From the NCBI GenBank assembly GCA_015178975.1, contig WHVD01000066.1:62001-126000 (forward strand): DNA of 64,000 bases, given 5' to 3'. Shown one piece after another: positions 45,417-57,655 of the stretch. The stretch is from Hysterangium stoloniferum. Its lineage: Eukaryota; Basidiomycota; Agaricomycetes; Hysterangiales; Hysterangiaceae. How positions within the stretch are numbered: position 1 is the first letter of the stretch; the number at the start of each line of letters is the position of its first letter. The notes below the pieces were generated by a model. The model was not told the DNA's origin. It was given only the letters and a program-made list of their open reading frames with translations, and did no database searches. The position numbers and the translations under genes were made by a program.

Positions 45417-47640
45417 CATGGCAAAGGTGGTATCTACAAAACAGTGTGTGGAGCTGGAATCTATCAGAGCTTAGAACACTAAATTTCCAAGAAGGTCCAA
45501 AACATGTTTTACAAATAATGAGTTGGGATTAGAGAGAGTGGACATGTTGATATGGATGATCTTGGACACAGAGAGAGTCAATCTAACCCTTGGTCCATGC
45601 ATATTCTGGAGGGTTGCTTACTCTTTTTTCAACTCCATCGCAGGTTTTTCCTTGGACATTGTAGTCATAGTGGAATTTCTGCATGAGCCTTGGAAGAGTT
45701 AGACTGAATGGTGCAATTGGAAACCTTGTGTCTACCTTTTCTGCAGAAAAGACAGAGATCATTATCCATGCATCATTGTTTCTCCTTCAGGGTGAGTTTA
45801 CCATTGGAACCCAACAGGTGGGAAATGTCAGGTTTATCAGAAGTTGACTGTTTTTCCTTGTTGGATTTTGTCTTTCTTCCAATTGGAATTTGATTTGCCA
45901 GTATTAGTGCCAGAGTTGCTGGTGTTATTGCCAGAGTTATTGCTGGAAGACTTGCTAGTCAACACCTTATTGCCTTGAGAATGTTCTGTCAGATTTTCTT
46001 GGGAAATTTCCACTTTTTGTTCCCAATAGGTGGCATCAGATGTCTGAGCTTTCATCCACATGAGTTGGAGAGTTCTAGGCTTTCTGTTACAACTGGAATT
46101 CCTGCTGGACTCTGGGCACTAACGTATATGCACCCACGCCCTATATGCACCGATTGTCAGTTCACCAGAATTCCCGCCAGACTCCATATGTCAGACTTGT
46201 CCACACTTGACTTCATTATGTCGTGTATCAGTCACTGGAATACCTACCACTCCGTCCCTGTCTATGTCCAACTCTGTCCCACGCATCAGTCACTGGGACC
46301 CCACTCAGAAAACCTGTCATCCCTCTAACTGAGCCCCATTCCCATTTTAGTCAATGACCTGTCACGATTCAGACTCTGCTCCATTCCATTCCATTCCTAA
46401 CACCAAGTTTGGTGTTTACTTATCTCATTTTATGTTTGCTAGTTTCGTTTTCATTATTACTGGATTTGGTATGTCATTCATTCCACAGTCTATATAGTCT
46501 GGCAGATGTTGTATATACAATCCAGTCAGAAAATCAGCTTAGATTCTCCTCAGTAATCTAGTACATTTTCCACTCTAAACTCCTCTTTGAATTACACCAC
46601 TCTCGCTAGTCAGAGCCCACAGGCTCTGATGCATCTATCTCTTAACCTCTGACTTATTTTTCTCGACTCCCTGACCTCTTGACCCACAACCTCTTGACCC
46701 ACAACCTCTCAACCCATGACCCCTCAACCCACGAATTCCACCTGGACTCCCTGGGACTCCCGTCCACCCATTTGAAATTGGACAACATGATCTTGCAAGG
46801 GTGCAGCCTATAAGCTGAAGCCAAGTCCTACCAGATTTCCCATGGGTTTCCCCAGAAACCCTCCATGTACACACCCTTAACACTTTCCATCTTTGCAGAT
46901 GTAATCTTTTAGGCATGATGGAAGACCCATATAGAAATGATGCCTGAGGGCAGAATCATCCCATCCACAGCATGCAGCAAGGGTATTGAACTTGACAAGA
47001 TGACTGGAAACTCATTGATTGACCTTCATCTTAAGCATCATTAGTTCATTTTCTGCATTGCCAGATTGATCGTAAGGTCCAAAATTAGTTTCCAGTTCTT
47101 CAACAAATTTGTCCCAGTCATCGAGCCATACAGGTGTCTCATCAGATATTTCAGAAAGTCTGGGTTCGAACAAATCCTGAGCGGTATCCTTAAGATAAGA
47201 GAGCATGAAGTTGACTTTTCAACTGTCAGACTTGAATGCAGCAGGTCAATCACAGAAACTGAAATGGCATTGGAGAAGGAAATTCTTCAACTTTTTCAGA
47301 TTCTTGCTGGTAAATGGTTCAGGTTCTTTGACTCTGGTGCAGGATGATTCTTTGCTTTCCTCAGCAGATTTCAGATAGTCAGCAAATTTCACAATGGAGT
47401 TGATAAACATCATTTCAGTCAGTTCATCAGAGGATTTCTTTTTCAATTTGTCCAGTTGTTCTTCTACACCATCATCAGAAACCTCAGGAGCACTGCGATA
47501 TTTTACTACCTTGGTAAATTCTTTGATGGAAGTGATGCTATTGGCTGAGCTGGGGTTTCAGGTTGAGTATAAAGTTGCAATGGGGATTGAAGTTAGGATG
47601 GTCCTTTGGCAGCTTTGCATTTGGGACCCATGATGAGCAA
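45417..47640 (-). pseudogene. Gypsy relic: protease and gag remains, split by solo LTR
   Basis: Minus-strand remains of an element related to element 2. Near 45430-45480 the protease start is recognisable at DNA level (ACAAAACAGTGTGTGGA). Gag follows upstream: TSDATYWEQKVEISQENLTE at about 46040-45980, and after the solo LTR YLKDTAQDLFEPRLSEI, WLDDWDKFVEELETNFGPYD (47200-47080) and VKEPEPFTSKN (47330). Many stops and shifts. Reverse transcriptase and integrase are absent. Confidence 0.75.
46085..46882 (-). repeat. Solo LTR of family B, 798 bp, inside the gag relic
   Basis: TGTTACAACTGG...CCTTAACA with CTTTC at 46080-46084 and 46883-46887. Contains TATA-like TCTATATAGTCTGG near 46490, the hairpin at 46611-46628, a short tandem GACCCACAACCTCTT array near 46680 and the conserved block near 46810. 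Confidence 0.85.
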
Positions 47641-48519
47641 GTTGCAGAGTTGAGATCTGATATACTGTAAGTGCCATGTTGGGAACTTATTCCAGAACTA
47701 TTGGATAGTGACCAGGAACTCAGAAACTTCCAAATAGGGTCAGGCCATTGGCTTCAGCTTATATGCTGCATCTCTATGCAAACACTCAGAAGTCCTTAAT
47801 TTCAGAGATGGGGTTAATACTGGAGGAGACAGATATTCAGAGTTCCAAAGAGTTCCAAATATTGAGTGTGCAGAGAAAAGGAAGGAATAAGAAACTAAGT
47901 AGATATCAGATCTATTGTAAAGTACAAATTTGCAGAAACTAATATAGGTTCTCTCATCATTGTACTACAAACTGAGATCACAATAAGACAGAATTGGTAG
48001 TATTCTGAAAACAGGAATACAATAAGCAAAACAAGCAAATACTTGTCAATCAACAAGTTACCAAATGCAGAACAAGGATGAGATCTGGAAGTATGGGAAC
48101 TATGAATGTTCCGTAGTCAGAAGTCTGGATCAGATATTGAGATGGGAAGTCAGATTGGAGACTTGGGGTGGAGGTTGGATGTTTTGGATAATATCGGATA
48201 TTGAAGTCTCTGGGAATGGTCATAACAGGATCCTAACAGTGGTGAAGTGATACAAGGAATAATGGAATGCTATCAGAAGGAAAATGGGATGGAGTGGCTA
48301 GAAAATGAAGTCATTAAGTGGGTGAGTTGTCAGTACACAGTCATCAGAGATGTTGCATCAGAAATACCAATGTCAGGATGCCAGAGTATAGGCTGACAAC
48401 ACACATAAGGGCCTAAATGACGTAGTTCCTAATAGGTAGGTTCTAACTCAATATTTGAACTGGAGATTAGTAGAATATAAGACAATAACTTATACTAAAA
48501 TATTTAATGACAGACAGAT
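47641..48519. other. Unassigned; degenerate LTR traces
   Basis: A diverged conserved LTR block (TTGGCTTCAGCTTATATGCTG, about 47747) suggests the remains of the 5' LTR of the gag relic. No coding content. Confidence 0.4.
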
Positions 48520-49446
48520 GAGTAGAAGGGGAGTATGAATGAGAAAGGAAGGAGAAGGGGAGTATGAATGAGAAGGGGAGTATGAATGGATATGAAAGGG
48601 AGTATGAATGAGAAGGGAGTATGAATGAGAAGGGGAGTATGAATGAGAAGGGGAGTATGAATGAGAAGGGGGAGTATAGGAATGAAAGGGGAGATGAATG
48701 AGAAGGAGTATGAATGAGAAGGGGAGATGAAGGGAGTATGAATGAGAAGGGAAGTATGAATGAGAAGGGAGTATGAATGAGAAGGGAGTATGAATGAGAA
48801 TGAGAAGGAGAATGAGAGAATGAGAGGGAGTATGAATGAGAAGGGAGTATGAATGAGAAGGGAGTATGAATGAGAAGGGGAGATATGAGAAGGAGTATGA
48901 ATGAGAAGGGGAGTATGAATGAGAAGGGAGTATGAATGAGAAGGGAGTATGAATGAGAAGGGGAGTATGAATGAGAAGGGGAGTATGAATGAGAAGGGGA
49001 GTATGAATGAGAAGGGAGTATGAATGAGAAGGGAGTATGAATGAGAAGGGGAGTATGAATGAGAAGGAGTATGAATGAGAAGGGAAGTATGAAGAGGGAG
49101 TATGAATGAGAAGGGGAGTATGAATGAGAAGGGGAGTATGAATGAGAAGGGGAGTATGAATGAGAAGGGGAGTATGAATGAGAAGGGATATGAATGAGAA
49201 GGGGAGTATGAATGAGAAGGGGAGATGAATGAGAAGGGGAGTATGAATGAGAAGGGGAGTATGAATGAGAAGAGTATGAATGAGAAGGGGAGTATGAATG
49301 AGAAGGGGAGTATGAATGAGAAGGGGAGTATGAATGAGAAGGGAGTATGAATGAGAAGGGGAGTATGAATGAGAAGGGGAGTATGAATGAGAAGGGAGTA
49401 TGAATGAGAAGGGAGTAGAATGAGAAGGGAGTATGAATGAGAATAA
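48520..49446 (+). repeat. Satellite array, unit about 18 bp (GAGAAGGGGAGTATGAAT)
   Basis: About 50 head-to-tail copies with small length variants (loss of one G, loss of TAT). The minus-strand frame through it (SHSYSP repeats) is a by-product of the repeat. Confidence 0.95.
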
Positions 49447-51865
49447 ATGGGAAGCTGGAATGTACAGAAGCCCTCAATATGACATGGTCATAGAAGATAA
49501 TAAAAATTACTGATGTAGTGTTTAAAGATATTATTATTGATCCACCAGGTCACGAAGTGACTGAGTAAACTTGTGGGGTGGTAGCATGGTGGGGGCTTGC
49601 CCCCCATGGGTCACAGCCTTGTATACATACAGTACATCATTACATTATTAGTAATCTACACATTATTCAAGAAATATTAGAGCCATCTATGAAAGGAATT
49701 GGTCAAATGTTTTATAGATGGTGGCAGAATGTTCTAGTGGAGCAGTGGAAATGGTTTATTGCTGTGACAAGAATGGCAAATGCAGGTGACTGGCAGCGTT
49801 AGTCGGTGCAGCCAAAAGGTGGTCCATTGTGACCCAAAGGTGACCCATTGTGACCGTAATAGGTTTTGCAATCTAGTTGCCTACTGGTACTTTATTTTAC
49901 CCCATCCACTATAATTTTGGGGGGTGCCGTTGAAGGACTTACCCTATAGGTACATTCTTTGTTCAGCAGGGATCACTGATCGAGCTCCCAGACCTCCAGG
50001 TTATCCAATACTTGCAGATTCAAAGAAATGATTGGCGTACTGTTGAAAATCATCTATGCAAACCTCTGCTCAGATAGCTAGTGATGGGTGGTGGTGCCTC
50101 GCACTGCCACATTTACACAAGTTCGACTACCACCTTTTCAGTAACAAGATGGGTAAGCAGTAGGGAGTGCCATACAAGGCTTCCTGAACATTGTGAGACA
50201 GTGAAGCTATGACCAATATGGAGGACAAGTGTATAATATTCTATTTCAGCTAACGCTCCTTTATTTTATATGGCCCATAAATGCCAGTGCCAAAACCAGA
50301 ACTTGACGAGGCAACTATTATTAAAAAGTGGCATCTGTTATTGATGTTCACATCAAAGCAAATTACATGCCATCTATTCAACTGATCGTAATTCCTGCCA
50401 GTCACACCCCACTCTTCCAGCTTTCACCAAGCCTTCGATGTAACTGTATTTAATAATATCCTATATTAGAATATATCTATATGCCTAATTGCTTTCATAC
50501 TTTTCTTCTTTTTCATTTTATTTACACTTTTTTCTGGCTCACATAATCTCTATCATATACTTTATTTGGATTAAATTGACCTCACAATGAAGTCCAGTGT
50601 TTGATCATGTTGATGAAATAGACTTGGTCTGTGCATATCAACACCACTTTTTGTGTTGCTTCAGGCTTTCGCAACATCTGGGCACTCAAACAACCAATGG
50701 ATATAAATTAACATGGAACAAATATAATTTACTTGGGACCATTTAGGGTGATTTTGTGCCTGGAAACATTTACCAGAAGCGGTATAAAATTCTCACTGCT
50801 TTGATTGTTTTATTGTATCTCGGAACAGGTCAGTAGCATTAGTAAGTATCTGATGAGCCCTATGTATAGAAATTTTAGACTTTACCCGGCTCATCTTGTG
50901 AGTAATTGCTGTCCCTTGGGGTGGCTTCCATGCTCATAGCTATGGCCTATGAATTAGGTTGAAAACTGTCATAAGACATATGCAGGGCTCTTGGGGAAGT
51001 GTCAGTTGAGAAGCTCCCCCACTTCTCAAGAACCAGAATCGTTGCCAATGGCCCGAATGTCTGGTGATGATGAAAGCTGGAGTGCCAAGTACCATTGAGA
51101 TTATTAACATTCAGCCCCTGGTAATTAAGCATCAGTCACCACTGTGACGCTTGTCCCAACCTGTAAGCCTGGTGGCTTACAACATACCGATCAGACACGC
51201 ATAGGACTATTTTATAGAACATTTTTACTTGCCGTCATCATTGTATATTGTACTCGCCATTCTTGAGGAATACAGTTTGGTTCTATCAACGTCTAGACTG
51301 ATGCCAATGTAAGGCTGCATTAGATGGCAGCCTTTCACAAACTATAGGATTCAGGGTTGTAAGACAGTCACCCACTGGACAAAGGGGTTCACACTCCATA
51401 TTACCGCATTAAGAAATCCCAAAAAAATTCATATAGTTCAATTTGGAAAGCGAATTCTTTAGAAAATTATAAAATTCCCTACGTTTTCAAATTCTCAGAG
51501 AAACTTTATGATGAAGATACTACTAGGTGTGGGGTCGAATCTGTGGGTAGCTGAGTGTTGCTTGTGACTCTAAATGACTTATAAGCGTCACCGAAAATGC
51601 CATGCATATTGGATGGGCTAAAAGATAGTGTAGTGGCTGCCTGTGCTTATGGTGTCGCATGTGCAGAAGTGAATTAGAGTTGAATTGGAGAGGGAGGTGA
51701 TATCATGGCTGAGGAAGCACTCATACTACCTCCTGAGGGAGGCAATGGATTATCAAACATGGCCAATATTTGAGTGATAGCGGTATGTCCAAAAGGTTGG
51801 TGTTGATTCAGACTTAACATGTGGAATTACAGTATGCAGAGGCGAGCATGCAAAATCACGCTGAG
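49447..51865. other. Unassigned region containing dispersed repeat R
   Basis: About 50028-51060 matches 61965-62815 in diverged blocks (AATTCCTGCCAGTCACACC, GAACAGGTCAGTAGCATTAG and others). Elsewhere I see only short frames; one at 49578-49802 has no known motif. Confidence 0.4.
50028..51060 (+). repeat. Dispersed repeat R, copy 1
   Basis: Shares with 61965-62815, in the same order, an ATCTATGC(A/G)AACCTCT start, a GACAAGTGT block, ACGAGG(C/T)AACT, CAGTCACACC, TAGAATAT and CCCACTTCTCAAG-like blocks. It is strongly diverged. No terminal repeats were found. Confidence 0.55.
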
Positions 51866-52053
51866 TATAGTGTCAAGTGCTGCACGATCCCTGACATGCC
51901 GGGAGTAGTTTGGCACTCAACATCCAGCTGAGCATATGAAGGACTCGCATGCCTTTGTTCTCTTACAACATCACTGTCAATCCACCATCCTTTCTGTTTT
52001 CTCAACACTGGCATCTGATCCTTATCTCTACATATCTACACAATTAATTTTTA
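51866..52053 (+). repeat. A1 repeat of Ngaro-like element
   Basis: Matches A2 along its length; shared blocks include GGAGTAGTTTGGCACTCAA and TCCTTATCTCTACATATCTA, ending ACAATTAATTTTTA. Confidence 0.8.
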
Positions 52054-52064
52054 GAGCTCACACA

Positions 52065-53640
52065 ATGACATCCAAGACCCTACCCCAAGGCATGTTTGCC
52101 CACTTAGGTATCAACCTGAGCACCAAAGGGCACCCACCCCACTTGAAGACAGGTCCGGAACCTCCTTTTTTGGTGACAGCTGGTATCCCACATTCCCTGG
52201 TCATCCCACAACTGGAAGCCACCAGCAGCAATGGGGGAGATTGCCAGTCCCCTCCCCCCCCTCTCGAGATCGATCAACTAGAGGAAATTGCACAATTGGC
52301 TGCATGATGAGACCTCCTGCTGGCTCAGGGCAGACCAGACAGTCATGGCAGCAGGGTCCCATCAGACATCTCACCAGGTGTAACAAGATTATTCACTGAC
52401 CTGGATATGATCCAACTGGCCAAAGTACGGGCCTCCATGACTGGTGACACAAGGACTACCAAGAAGGCAGCAGTCCTGGATATAATTCCGGGATTCAAGG
52501 CCAACACCTTAGAGATCCGTGAGTACAAATATCTCTCTCTTTAGCCCAATTGGGCATAGCCACAGCACTCTCAGTGTGCAGCACCATTCAGACAGCTCAG
52601 GGGCCAGCCAGTAGGCAGGTGCCCCATTACAGACAGTCCATCACAGGGAGCCACTGGCACCTGGGATGAGCATGAGTCAAAGCTGTCATATGGCTGGCTT
52701 GCAGGGTCCTACAGCAGTCTAATGGATGCCAAGCTCCGGGCCAGTCATACAATGCAACCCCCCCCCCTTCATTGCTTGTTTCACCTTCTATTATTATTAT
52801 ACCATGTGTCAGGGGCCAGCTCATTGAATTTGTATCCATTCACAGCCATTCCACGGAAGGTAGAGGAAGCCTTCAGGAACCTACACTACATCCCTTATAC
52901 AGCACTTACTATGGAGGCACGGCAGAAGGGAGAGAGAGGCTTGGAAGAATTCACCTTCTTGCCTTCAGGCAACATTGTGGCCAAAGGGCTGGACCATGAT
53001 AATGAGAGGCATCAGCATTATCGACTGGCTCTCAGCAGCAGCAGCAGCAGCGGTCGACTGTACTAGAATTCATGGTGGTGGCACCAGAGCCAATATGCTT
53101 TTGGCCCACCACACAGTTGTGACAACCATTTCAAAATCCCATAGCTGGGAAGTGGCCATGGAATACAATGTGCAACAGCATGAAGCAGCCACTTGCAACC
53201 TAACTCATGACTTGAGCTGCCTGGACATCAATGCCCTGACAATCATCTCAACACAGGCAGTACTGCAGGTGTCAAGATCCAGCACCACCTCAGTCTCCCC
53301 AGTGAAACATCTTGGGCCAGCCGGGCCACCAACCCTACTCACTTCTCCTCAAAAGAGGCCTCACACAGATGGGGAACGATCACATTGCTTTCAGTGTGGG
53401 ACACAGGGGCACTTTCTGGCCAACTGCACTGCAAAACTCACATCGGCAGAAAAAAACACCACCCCAATCGCCTGTGATGCCAAAAACAAGCATGCCTTGG
53501 CATCCCCTGATGGAAAGCAGTTCTGTTTCAAGTGGGCAACTGGATTACAGTGCCGATGGGGTGACACCTGCACCAATGCACACACTTGCAGCATCTACTT
53601 CGAAAAAGACCACAGAGCAGCAGCCTGCAGGCATCTCTGA
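52065..53640 (+). pseudogene. gag-like ORF of Ngaro-like element
   Basis: Starts at MTSKTLPQGMFAHLGINLS directly after A1; a stop at 52305 and shifts break it. The last part (to 53640) has a CCHC zinc knuckle CFQCGTQGHFLANC near 53390 and a second Cys/His cluster, CFKWATGLQCRWGDTC then THAHTC-like residues. Nucleic-acid binding is inferred. Confidence 0.65.
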
Positions 53641-53849
53641 CCCAAGAAGGGTCACAACATCACTCGATCCAATCAAAGTGGCATGTACATACATTAAGTA
53701 AATATGGTATACTCGACAGGTGGGAATACATTATCTCAGTTTAATCAACGTCTTCGATATTAGGGTGAAGGACTGCATATCATGCACTGTCACATTTCAA
53801 AAATCACAAATCCTCTTCATTAGACACAGACTTTATATAAAAGTACATA

Positions 53850-55810
53850 GTGAGCAAACAAGAGGCTGGATACTACTCTCAGGACTTCACCCCAGTGGAG
53901 CTAGAGCAGATCATCAGCCCATTTCAGACCTCCCCACTGGGCCTCATCCCAAAACCAAACTCCAGCACTTACCACCTAATCCAAGACCATTCTTTTCCCC
54001 AGGGAGACCCAGAATACCCTTCCATAAACAGTGGAATAAACCCAGATGATTTCCCCACAGAGTGGGGCACCTTTGCGGACGCTGCAGCACTAATCTTATC
54101 CTTACTGGATGGCTGTGTAGCAGCCACATTCAACATCTCTGCAGCATACAGAGTGACACCCATAAGACCAGACCAGCAGAATGCTTTCTGCATTTCATGG
54201 GACAGCCTGGTATACGTCGACCGAGCAGTAGCATTTGGTCTGGCCTTCAGTGCCAGATAGCACTGTATTGGAAGGCAGGCTTCAGATGGCTACTCAAATG
54301 GGTGGACGACTTCCTAGCCATTTGCCTTCCAGGTCAGATTTGGACAGAAGAGGACTTCATCACCTTGTCCACCCAATTTGGGGTCCCATGGAGCAGAAGC
54401 AAGACACGACCATTCACAACAGTGCAGAAGTACATCAGTTTCCTGTGGGACTTGAGTGCCAAGACAGTCACTGTGCCACCAGAGAACCTACATGCAACCC
54501 TCACCTTGATTGCACAGTGGATGGCAGAAGGCATGCAATTCTCAGTGAATGAGGCAGAGAAGTTACATGGGAAGTTGGTGCACTTGTCAGCCATCTTCCC
54601 ATGGATAAGGCCCTTCCTCCGGTCCATCGCAGTATTCGCAAGTGGTTTGCATTCTTTCAGAGTGCACCTACTGCCAACCCCATCAGTATGAGCAGATCTC
54701 TCCTGGATCCAATACATACTCCAGCACCTGCTGTTAAGAACTGAAAACTGACTAATGTCAGTAGGCTGACAGGGACTGATCGGAAGGACTTAGCTTCAGC
54801 TTATGTGCTGCGCCCTCACAATTATCCATCGGGTGTCCTTAAATTTCGGACAGGCAAAGATTAATCCTAACAAATTCCTCTCAGTGAGCTACTGATCGGG
54901 ACTGAAGGATAAGTCGAGTGTCGGGCCAAGGGGTCGGAAGCCGAGAGTGGGTGAGCACACGCGAAGGCGGATAGTGGAGTACTTAGTATGAGACTTCTAG
55001 AGGTGTGAGAGGGTATTCTGAGTCAATATTCTGATTGCCTAGTAACTACAACTACAGTGGGTTCATATACAAATATTTGGCATCTAGAAAATACTAACTA
55101 GGGGAAGAGTGGAAAACGGTATTGACAAATAAGCTTGACTAGGAATGGGAAGGTTACAATTAGTTCAGAGGCCATGAGATAACTGAGAGTGGGATTATGA
55201 GAAAAGGAAATAGTCTGAGGGTTACAAGTATATATAGACATGTGTGAAACATAGAGTAGAACAGATCATCATAATAAAAGGGACATATCAGAGTTTAACC
55301 AGATAGTACGAGTATATTTTGACGTGGGTGTAAACAGAGTTTGATCACTGCAAAGGCATACATCAGCATTGGGAGACCGATGGTTTCCAATGTGAGGACT
55401 TGAACGATGACTTGAATCGTCGATAGGAGGCAATAACCTCGGGGACTGTTGGGTTGCAACATGGTTGTAACACCTGCCAAATGAATTCCCAGTTCCATCG
55501 CCAGAAGTAGTAGACATCAGCTGGTGGGGAGATGCCAGCTCATCCTGTGGGATAGGTGTCATCGTCAACTGCCATTGGGCTGCCTGGAAATGGGCTCCTG
55601 GTTTCAAAGTTGGCCCTCACTGTGAATGCGATATTGGGTGGGCAGAGGCAGTAGCAGTAGAACTGGGCCTGAGATTGGCACTGCAGAATGGCTTACTGTG
55701 CCATCAACTCCCTTCTCATTCAACATTCTTAGTGCACTCCGATAACAGTGGGGTAGTCACCGTTATAAACAAGGGTTGTTCCCACAGCAAGGAAGCGAAC
55801 AAGGTCCTAA
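53850..55810 (+). pseudogene. Reverse transcriptase/RNase H of Ngaro-like element
   Basis: RT motifs: LGLIPKPNSSTYHLIQDHSF, INSGINPDDFPTEWGTF, AATFNISAAYRVTPI and, in another frame, the catalytic LLKWVDDFLAI (about 54295). RNase H: WWGDASSSCGIGVIV, WAEAVAVELGLRLAL and VHSDNSGVVTVINKG (about 55740). A solo LTR (54732-55472) separates the two domains, and stops or shifts occur at about 54260 and after 54660. Confidence 0.8.
54732..55472 (+). repeat. Solo LTR of the element-2 family, 741 bp
   Basis: TGTTAAGAACTGAAAACTGA...GTTGTAACA with CCTGC at 54727-54731 and 55473-55477. It is similar along its length to the element-2 LTRs, including the conserved block near 54790 and the start region near 55025. 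Confidence 0.9.
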
Positions 55811-56254
55811 AAGAGATTACACCCTATTAGCCATACACCGAATACATTTAAAAGCCATATACATACCATCAAGGGACAACGTGTCAGAAACCCTCTCTGA
55901 GGGCACATCACAAAATTTCTCAGGGGTTTCCCAAGGGCACACACCCATGCTGAGATGGATATTCCCATCCATTTGCATCATCGGATCCAATCATTATAGC
56001 ACCAGCATTGCTACCAGTGCCATTCACCCAAGCATCACATATATTATCTTCTAATTGTGGGCACCTAGCCCCATCCCCACTGAGACCTCCACGCAAAGCA
56101 GCAGAGAGGCTGTTCAAGTGGATAGGTGTCAACACACCCCCACCAGCTACTATACAACACCTGGTCCTGCAATTAATCGTGACGATCACGTCAGAGGCCT
56201 CTCTAAGGGAACCCAAAGCCTACAGTGCCAGCCTATGAAAATTTCACATCTTCT

Positions 56255-57186
56255 GTGACATCTTCTCAATTGCAGAAGTGGACAGACTACCAGCATCCTT
56301 CCCAGTGATACATTCCTTCACTCTCTGGGCAGCAGCAGACCTGTCGTATCTTGGAGATGGTTTGGCCACTGGAACCAGATTTGAGATGATTTCTGTCAGC
56401 ATGATGAGGAAATACCTCTCATCAATCTGGGCATGGCACATAGCACAAGGCTGGCCACCACCACTGTCTGATGACAATCGTACAAAAATTGAATGGTCAC
56501 TACAAGAATTGAAGAACTTACAAGGCATGGCACAAAAATGACCCCCACAACCCCCGATACAATTAAGGATGTTATTCACACTGAAGCTGATCCTGGACCT
56601 GAGTGATGCTTTCGATGCATGCATTTGGGCAGTGGCTTCATGTGCCTTCTGGGGACTAATGTGTTTTGGGGAGGTTACCATGCCATCCAGACTGCACTTT
56701 GACACCACCAAACACCTGAAACAAAGAGATGTTCTAATTAGTCACAACAATGATGGAAAATGCTACACACATTTAGACTTACCATCTGCAAAGACAGCCA
56801 AAGGTGGAGAGACTCAGGCAGTATTTATAATGGACCAACAGGGAGTCTGCCCAATTAATGCCTTGATCAATTTAGCCAAAGTCATCCCAGCAGGGCCAGA
56901 CAATCCTTTGTTTTGCTGGTGGGACTACAAAGGATAGGTCAGACCAATAGTTAAAAAGGCAGCACTTCACTGGATTAATTCAATCCTCCAGGCTTGTGGA
57001 TGGGGAACAACCTTCAGCCACTCATTCTGCATTGGTGGCGCTTCCTTCTTCTTGGCACAAGGAGTTGACCCTGAGATAGTACAACTAGCTGGCAGATGGA
57101 AATCCTTAGCATATGAAACATACATAAGGGCCTTTGAACAAATCACATCACGCCCAAACCTGTCCACCAGAAATGCAGCTGCCTAG
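56255..57186 (+). pseudogene. Tyrosine recombinase of Ngaro-like element, catalytic arginines lost
   Basis: Core-binding part FTLWAAADLSYLGD, MMRKYLSSIWAWHIAQGWPP. Catalytic part: FWGLMCFGEVTMPSRLHFD (first catalytic Arg replaced by Cys, 56662-56664), HSFCIGGASFFLAQGV (second Arg of HxxR replaced by Cys, 57028-57030), VQLAGRWKS, and the nucleophile Tyr in AYETYIRAF. Stops at 56539 and 56936 also break the frame. Both Arg to Cys changes fit CGY to TGY transitions. Confidence 0.8.
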
Positions 57187-57237
57187 GTTGGGTGAGCAGT
57201 GTAGTCTCACCGTAGTAGTAGGCAGGCCTTTGCAGGT

Positions 57238-57337
57238 GAGCCGTGAGTCTTTCCATGCATACATGGAGAGCTAATGCTCTCCCTCTACCCAACCACTCAG
57301 CTCTTCACTGTGTAGTCCAAAATAGTTGATGCTGGAT
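57238..57337 (+). repeat. B1 repeat of Ngaro-like element
   Basis: Matches B2; shared block GAGCTAATGCTCTCCCTCTA and on through GTAGTCCAAAATAGTTGA. Confidence 0.8.
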
Positions 57338-57522
57338 AGTGCCGAGTGCCATATGATCCCTGGCATGCCAGGAGTAGTTTGGCACTCAATGTCCAGCTGA
57401 GTGTATGAAGGACTCACACGCCTTTGTTCTCTTATGACATCGCTGTCGACTCATAGTCCTTTCTGTTTTCTCAACACTGACATCTGATCCTTATCTCTAC
57501 ATATCTACACAATTAATTTTTA
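57336..57522 (+). repeat. A2 repeat of Ngaro-like element
   Basis: Second copy of A1, directly after B1. Confidence 0.8.
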
Positions 57523-57655
57523 CCCACCCACCCTAGCCCTTTCCTTAGACAGTGGCAGTATTGAAGTATCATTAGTTTCGATGCAATATATTTACCATAG
57601 TTAGCAGATTATACAGTAACAAGAGCTGTTAATGCGTTGTGAATACCCGCCCTCC

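Noticed and set aside
48467..49477. 336-residue minus-strand frame of SHSYSP repeats
   Set aside because: It is the translation of a satellite array; length variants of the unit keep it open by chance and no non-repeat sequence supports a protein.
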